From: a virus
DNA length: 20,749 bases
Direction: 5' to 3' (one strand)
IMG/VR virus record: IMGVR_UViG_3300033996_001603
Location: 1 to 20,749 of that record
The translations under genes were made by a program, and so were the position numbers. The notes under the pieces are model-generated. The model did no database searches. It worked only from the letters and a program-made list of their open reading frames with translations, and had not been told where the DNA came from. This document shows, piece by piece, positions 17,005 to 20,749 of the stretch; position 1 is the stretch's first letter, and each line of letters begins with the position of its first letter.

Positions 17005-17475
17005 TTAAATATTAATAATCACAAAATCACTTTGACCAAAAGTAGAACCATTGGTTGAGTAATCTATCCTTATTTTTGCAGTATATTCTGAAGTTCCTTT
17101 TCCCGGAAATCGATATACTGACGATTCACTTGTTCCCACAAAATTTTGACCTGTTGCAATATCAACTTCTTCTTGTGGGTCGGCCGGTGTTATACTTAAA
17201 CTATTAACCAATAAATTTGGCATAAAGTTTTCAATCGCATCTCTTATATCAGATTCAATAGCATTAAATGTTAATCCATCAAATGGTTCAAAAAGAAATT
17301 CATATAATCTTGTTCCAAATTCAGGTAGAAAATATCTCGAACCCTTTCTAGTTAACAATAGATGAATTAAATCAGCTTTAATTTCTTCTGATTGTAATTC
17401 TGTTAATTGTAAGTAGTCTCCTCTTAGAGAATCTCTAAACGGAAAATTAATACCATATGTAACACCATTAGCCAT
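17005..17475 (-). CDS. gp25: Baseplate wedge protein, T4 gp25-like (GPW/gp25 family)
   Basis: This is a complete 156-residue frame, slightly longer than T4 gp25 (132 aa). The core FPFRDSLRGDYLQLTELQSE, then IKADLIHLLLTRKGSRYFLP, EFGTRLYEFLFEPFDGLTF and DIRDAIENFMPNL matches the GPW/gp25 lysozyme-like family, including the P-E/P-x-G-x-x-L-x-x-x-L-F-E-P pattern. The extra length is a C-terminal insertion around residues 100-130 (VDIATGQNFVGTSESSVY). In contractile tails this small protein sits at the start of the sheath and transmits the trigger from baseplate to sheath. It is not expected to be an active lysozyme. It opens the tail operon, after the terminator and two promoter-like elements, and is followed 5 bases later by gp6, the same pairing seen in many contractile systems. 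Confidence 0.93.
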   Translation of the reverse strand: MANGVTYGINFPFRDSLRGDYLQLTELQSEEIKADLIHLLLTRKGSRYFLPEFGTRLYEFLFEPFDGLTFNAIESDIRDAIENFMPNLLVNSLSITPADPQEEVDIATGQNFVGTSESSVYRFPGKGTSEYTAKIRIDYSTNGSTFGQSDFVIINI

Positions 17476-17476
17476 A

Positions 17477-17516
17477 ACTATAAATATACCCTTCTGTTTT
17501 TTCTTATAAATAGATT
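17477..17516 (-). promoter_or_regulatory. Two TATTTATA elements before the gp25-like gene
   Basis: Two copies of the octamer lie between the nrdA terminator and the gp25 start. One is at 17505-17512 (coding strand AATCTATTTATAAG), the other at 17479-17486 (GTATATTTATAG, almost at the ATG). They are well placed to restart transcription for the tail operon after the terminator. The assignment is inference. Confidence 0.45.
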
Positions 17517-17517
17517 A

Positions 17518-17549
17518 AAAAAGAAAATCCCAACATATGTTGGGATTTT
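17518..17549 (-). terminator. Intrinsic terminator after nrdA
   Basis: A perfect 26-base palindrome at 17524-17549 (arm AAAATCCCAACAT, axis between 17536 and 17537) starts 4 bases past the nrdA TAA. On the minus strand it is followed by CTTTTTT. The hairpin would lose a few axis bases to the loop. The other strand also has a T-rich flank (TTTTTATTTT), but no plus-strand gene ends here. It marks the boundary between nucleotide-metabolism and tail transcription units. Confidence 0.8.
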
Positions 17550-17553
17550 TATT

Positions 17554-19974
17554 TTAAGAAGAACAACCGAAACATTCAAATGGACTATCTTCGGGTTTAA
17601 CCGATGTATTAATAATATCCACTTTAGGTATTTCGACTTTATTTTTAACTTGTTGTATTTTTGAAACATCAACCGCCAAGTGTTTTGCTCCTGTTGAAAT
17701 CGCTTTAGTTCTTACATAATAACATAAAGTTTTCAAACCTTTTTCCCATGAATGGAAATGTGATGATGTAATTTTTGATAATGTTGGATTAGCCATATAG
17801 ATATTCATTGATTGTGATTGGTCAACGAATGGTGCTCTGTCTGCCGCCATATCAATCAATTCTCTTTGAGATATCTCCCAAATTGTTTTATACTTACTAA
17901 TCAGGTGTTCAGCTCTTTTAACTTTCTTAAGATAATTTTTATCTTCCGGGTCAAGGTAGTTGTTAAAATTAATATTTTGGATAGACCCTTCATTCATAAT
18001 GATTTCATTTTTCAAATCTTCACTCCAAATGCCCATCTTCTCAAAATCATTAATTAAGTATTTGTTTACGATTAATATTTCCCCTCCAACAACTCGTCTA
18101 TTAAATAAGGCAGAGTGAGCTGGTTCGGTCATTTCAAATGAACCTGTAATCTTAGCTGAAGACGCTACAGGCATTTGAGCAGTGAACAAACTATTACAAA
18201 CACCATATTTTTTAACATCTTCTTTTAGTAATGACCAATCCAAAAATAAATCAGTTTCACTTAATCCCCACATATCGAATTGAAGAATACCTTTAGACAT
18301 TGGAGAACCTTCAAAAAACTTATAAGGAGTTCTAACTCCTGACTTACATAATTCCATACTTTCAGTAACCGCTGCGAAATAAATTGCTTCAAAAATGTTT
18401 TTATTTAAAGTTTTCGCATCTTCTGAAGTGAAAATATAATCCATCAAGTAGAATACATCCGCCAATCCTTGTGTTCCAATCGCAATTGCTCTTTGTTCAA
18501 GACCACCTTTTAACCCTTTTTCTGTTGAGTAGTTATTCTTATCAACCACATTATTCAATGCTCTAACAACTTTCCTTACTTCACTGATTAACAAGTTATA
18601 ATCGAATTTACCATCCTTAATGAAATTCTTTAATACCATTGATGATAGGGTACAAATTGCAGTAGTTTCCTCGTCCGTATATTGGTAAATCTCATTACAA
18701 AGATTAGATTGTTTGATTACTCCAATGTTTTGGTGATTTGTCTTTCTATTAGCATTGTCTTTTGAACATAGATATGGAACTCCTGTTTCAATTTGAGACT
18801 CTACAATTTTTGTCCAAATCTCTTGAGCCTTGATTTTTTTTCCAAGTCCCATTTCAACAGCTTTATCATAATTTGATTCATATTCATCCCCATAACATTC
18901 TTGTAGTGGTTTAATTCCCGCCTTAATAATTTCATTAGGACAAAATAGATACCAATCTCCACCTTCTCTAACTGCTCTCATAAAATTATCCGGTATCCAT
19001 AATGCCGTGAACAAATCTCTTGCTCTCAACTCCTCAGCACCTGTATTCTTTTTAATTTCAAGTAAGTCAATAATATCTTTATGCCATGGTTCAAGGTAAA
19101 TCGCCGCACTACCAGGTCTTCTTCCTTGTTGGTTAAAAAATCTCAATGACTCATTAACAATCTTAAGGTATTTCAATAATCCACCGGCAAATCCACCAGA
19201 TGAATTAATTCTACTTTCTTTACTTCTAATATTAGACATTGATAATCCAATACCCGCAGCATCCGAAGAATAAGTTGAGATATCATTCAAAGTTTGTAAT
19301 AAACCATTACGAGAATCTGAATTGTTGTAATGTAATACACAAGAAGCCAATTGAGGAACTTTAGTCCCCGAATTAATCATAATTGGAGTTGCTGGTGATA
19401 TTAATTGGTTCGATAATGAATTGTAATAATCCATCGCTTCTTCAAATGAATTTGTAACCCATATCGCAACCCTCATATACATATGTTGAGGTCTTTCAAT
19501 CACTTTACCTTGTGGTGTTTTTAACAAATACATTTCCTGTAATGACCTCCAAGCAAAATAGTCGAAATTATAATCATTATCATGATTAATAACTTCATCA
19601 ATTTTTTCCGGTCCGTAGTTATTGATAGTCTCAATAAACTTGTCATTAACCACCCCCGTTTCATAGAGTTCCATCATTGTCTCTGAAAAACTATCTTTAG
19701 TTTCCTTATGATACGCTGAAATAGCAACTGATGATGCTAGTCTTGAGTAGTCGTGGTGACTACCCGTATATGCCGCAGCGATTTCATAAACAAGTTTATC
19801 CAATTCTTTTGTTGTAATCAAACCTTCAGTTGGAACTGAAGTTATTACTTTTATAAAAATCTCGTCAGAATTAACATTTAATCCTTTTGCCGCTCTTTTA
19901 ATTCTATTGTAAATTTTTTGAGGATTAAAGGGAGCATCCTCTCCACCTCTTTTTTTAATTCTTAATGACATCAT
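17554..19974 (-). CDS. nrdA: Ribonucleoside-diphosphate reductase large (alpha) subunit, class I
   Basis: This is a complete 806-residue frame. It reduces ribonucleotides to deoxyribonucleotides together with NrdB. An N-terminal ATP-cone (about 3-95, MSLRIKKRGGEDAPFNPQKI) provides overall activity control. Visible catalytic features are the redox Cys212 (LASCVLHY), N424/C426/E428 in SNLCNEI (radical Cys), Cys441 (AICTLSS), the PVASSA loop (602-607), the radical-path Tyr752-Tyr753 (CYYVRTKA), and a C-terminal thioredoxin/glutaredoxin-type Cys pair (C801, C804 in ECFGCSS). All key residues are present, so the enzyme should be active. No intein or intron interrupts it. The start is ATG at 19974 or the adjacent ATG at 19971. 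The gene lies 12 bases after nrdB, implying an operon, and ends just before a perfect-palindrome terminator. T4 NrdA is somewhat shorter (754 aa). Confidence 0.97.
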   Translation of the reverse strand: MMSLRIKKRGGEDAPFNPQKIYNRIKRAAKGLNVNSDEIFIKVITSVPTEGLITTKELDKLVYEIAAAYTGSHHDYSRLASSVAISAYHKETKDSFSETMMELYETGVVNDKFIETINNYGPEKIDEVINHDNDYNFDYFAWRSLQEMYLLKTPQGKVIERPQHMYMRVAIWVTNSFEEAMDYYNSLSNQLISPATPIMINSGTKVPQLASCVLHYNNSDSRNGLLQTLNDISTYSSDAAGIGLSMSNIRSKESRINSSGGFAGGLLKYLKIVNESLRFFNQQGRRPGSAAIYLEPWHKDIIDLLEIKKNTGAEELRARDLFTALWIPDNFMRAVREGGDWYLFCPNEIIKAGIKPLQECYGDEYESNYDKAVEMGLGKKIKAQEIWTKIVESQIETGVPYLCSKDNANRKTNHQNIGVIKQSNLCNEIYQYTDEETTAICTLSSMVLKNFIKDGKFDYNLLISEVRKVVRALNNVVDKNNYSTEKGLKGGLEQRAIAIGTQGLADVFYLMDYIFTSEDAKTLNKNIFEAIYFAAVTESMELCKSGVRTPYKFFEGSPMSKGILQFDMWGLSETDLFLDWSLLKEDVKKYGVCNSLFTAQMPVASSAKITGSFEMTEPAHSALFNRRVVGGEILIVNKYLINDFEKMGIWSEDLKNEIIMNEGSIQNINFNNYLDPEDKNYLKKVKRAEHLISKYKTIWEISQRELIDMAADRAPFVDQSQSMNIYMANPTLSKITSSHFHSWEKGLKTLCYYVRTKAISTGAKHLAVDVSKIQQVKNKVEIPKVDIINTSVKPEDSPFECFGCSS

Positions 19975-19986
19975 AATTTATATGGT

Positions 19987-20749
19987 TTAGAAATCTTCTG
20001 TAAATGTTATTGTTTCGTTCAATTTTGCCTTTTGGTATTCCATCGTTCTTGACTCGAAGAAATTACCTTTGGTCTCAACCGCAATTTGTTCCATGAACTT
20101 AAATGGTTGTTCAACATTAAACTCTTTTTTACATCCAAGTTTAACCAAAAGTCCGTCAACAACAAACTCAAGATATTGTTTCATCAAGTTTGAGTTCATA
20201 CCAATAAGTGAAACCGGTAAAGATTCTGTGATAAATTCTTTTTCAATTTCCAAAGCAGATAATAAGATTTCTTTAATTCTTTTTTCACTTGGTTTATCCT
20301 CTATGTGATTATTTAACAAGTGAATTGCAAAATCACAATGTAAGTTCTCGTCTTTAAAGATTAATGAATTAGCGTTACATAATCCTTGCATGATTCCTCT
20401 TGATTTCAACCAGAAGATTGAACAGAATGAACCTGAGAAGAAGATACCTTCAACCGCGGCGAACGCAACCAATCTTTCTTGGAAAGATGCATTCTTAATC
20501 CAATCGAGAGCCCATGATGCTTTCTTCTGAACCGCCGGTAATCTATCAATCGCATGGAAACACTCATCTTTTTCTTTAGGATTTGAAACATATGTATCAA
20601 TCAAAAGTGAATACATTAACGAGTGAATATTCTCCATCATAAGTTGAAATCCATAAAAGAATTTCGCTTCAGGATATTGAACTTCCTTTAAAAAGTTTTC
20701 CGCCAAATTCTCATTGACGATTCCATCTGATGCCGCAAAAAATGATAAA
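19987..20749 (-). CDS. nrdB: Ribonucleoside-diphosphate reductase small (beta) subunit, N-terminus beyond right edge
   Basis: The frame stays open to the right edge, so the gene is 5'-truncated. The in-frame TTG at 20706 is not the start: the codons before it read [14 protein letters not shown], which is conserved NrdB sequence. Numbering the 253 visible residues from the edge, all six di-metal ligands are present with the spacing of class Ia beta: D8 (ASDG), E39 and H42 (MENIHSLMY), E100 (VEGIFFSG), E134 and H137 (DENLHC). The radical Tyr is Y46. The C-terminus TITFTEDF matches the acidic/Phe tail that docks into the alpha subunit. The product is therefore likely an active tyrosyl-radical class I beta subunit. 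nrdA follows after 12 bases. About 80-100 N-terminal residues lie outside the window. Confidence 0.96.
   Translation of the reverse strand, partial: LSFFAASDGIVNENLAENFLKEVQYPEAKFFYGFQLMMENIHSLMYSLLIDTYVSNPKEKDECFHAIDRLPAVQKKASWALDWIKNASFQERLVAFAAVEGIFFSGSFCSIFWLKSRGIMQGLCNANSLIFKDENLHCDFAIHLLNNHIEDKPSEKRIKEILLSALEIEKEFITESLPVSLIGMNSNLMKQYLEFVVDGLLVKLGCKKEFNVEQPFKFMEQIAVETKGNFFESRTMEYQKAKLNETITFTEDF

Noticed and set aside
17477-17516. TATAAATA as T4 late promoters reading rightward on the plus strand
   Set aside because: No plus-strand gene with coding character follows any copy. Plus-strand frames here are short and antisense to strong minus-strand genes.
20704-20706. TTG as the start codon of nrdB
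   Set aside because: The frame continues upstream to the window edge and encodes the conserved [12 protein letters not shown] segment with a metal ligand, so the gene is truncated by the edge rather than starting here.
1-20749. tRNA genes, CRISPR arrays, insertion sequences, integrase or attachment sites
   Set aside because: Nothing with the required structure was seen. Almost every base is inside a minus-strand gene and the gaps are shorter than 100 bases.

Overview
The window looks like part of a tailed-phage genome (contractile, T4-like tail) that infects a Bacteroidota host. It is A+T-rich and almost fully coding, and every supported gene lies on the minus strand, so transcription runs from the right edge to the left. 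The phage assignment rests on two recognisable baseplate-wedge genes (gp25-like and gp6-like). They sit in an unbroken run with a giant virion-type protein and six further large, beta-rich, secretion-signal-free proteins. The Bacteroidota assignment is inference. It rests on SprB-type adhesin repeats, start sites without Shine-Dalgarno sequences, and exclusive TAA stops.

Layout in order of transcription. (1) 20749-17554: class I ribonucleotide reductase. The small subunit nrdB is cut by the right edge and is followed 12 bases later by the large subunit nrdA. They supply dNTPs for phage replication. (2) 17476-17553: a perfect palindrome with a T-tract (terminator) and a promoter-like AT motif separate the nucleotide genes from the tail genes. 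(3) 17475-15161: gp25-like and gp6-like baseplate wedge proteins, 5 bases apart. (4) 15069-9538: an 1843-residue protein with a carboxypeptidase-regulatory-like N-terminal domain and, unusually for a virion protein, a roughly 100-residue multi-helix membrane-like segment. (5) 9545-4983: four proteins of 563, 280, 369 (PKD domain) and 302 residues, which I cannot assign to named families. (6) 4983-1981: a 1000-residue protein with a segment like P2 tail protein I/wedge proteins. (7) 1981 to the left edge: a protein with seven SprB-like repeats, cut by the edge, probably a fibre or receptor-binding component.

Junctions are tight. Three consecutive genes are joined by TAATG one-base overlaps, and two others overlap by 8 and 14 bases, which suggests translational coupling. 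Gaps large enough for promoters occur only before gp25 (78 bases), the 1843-residue gene (91 bases) and the 302-residue gene (24 bases). All three carry the same TATTTATA/TATAAATA element. No non-coding stretch exceeds 100 bases. I saw no tRNA, CRISPR array, insertion sequence or integrase.

The most interesting points are the membrane-like domain in the giant tail protein, the SprB-repeat protein in a phage tail operon with a cysteine pair at each repeat junction, and a C-terminal module apparently shared by that protein and its upstream 1000-residue neighbour.
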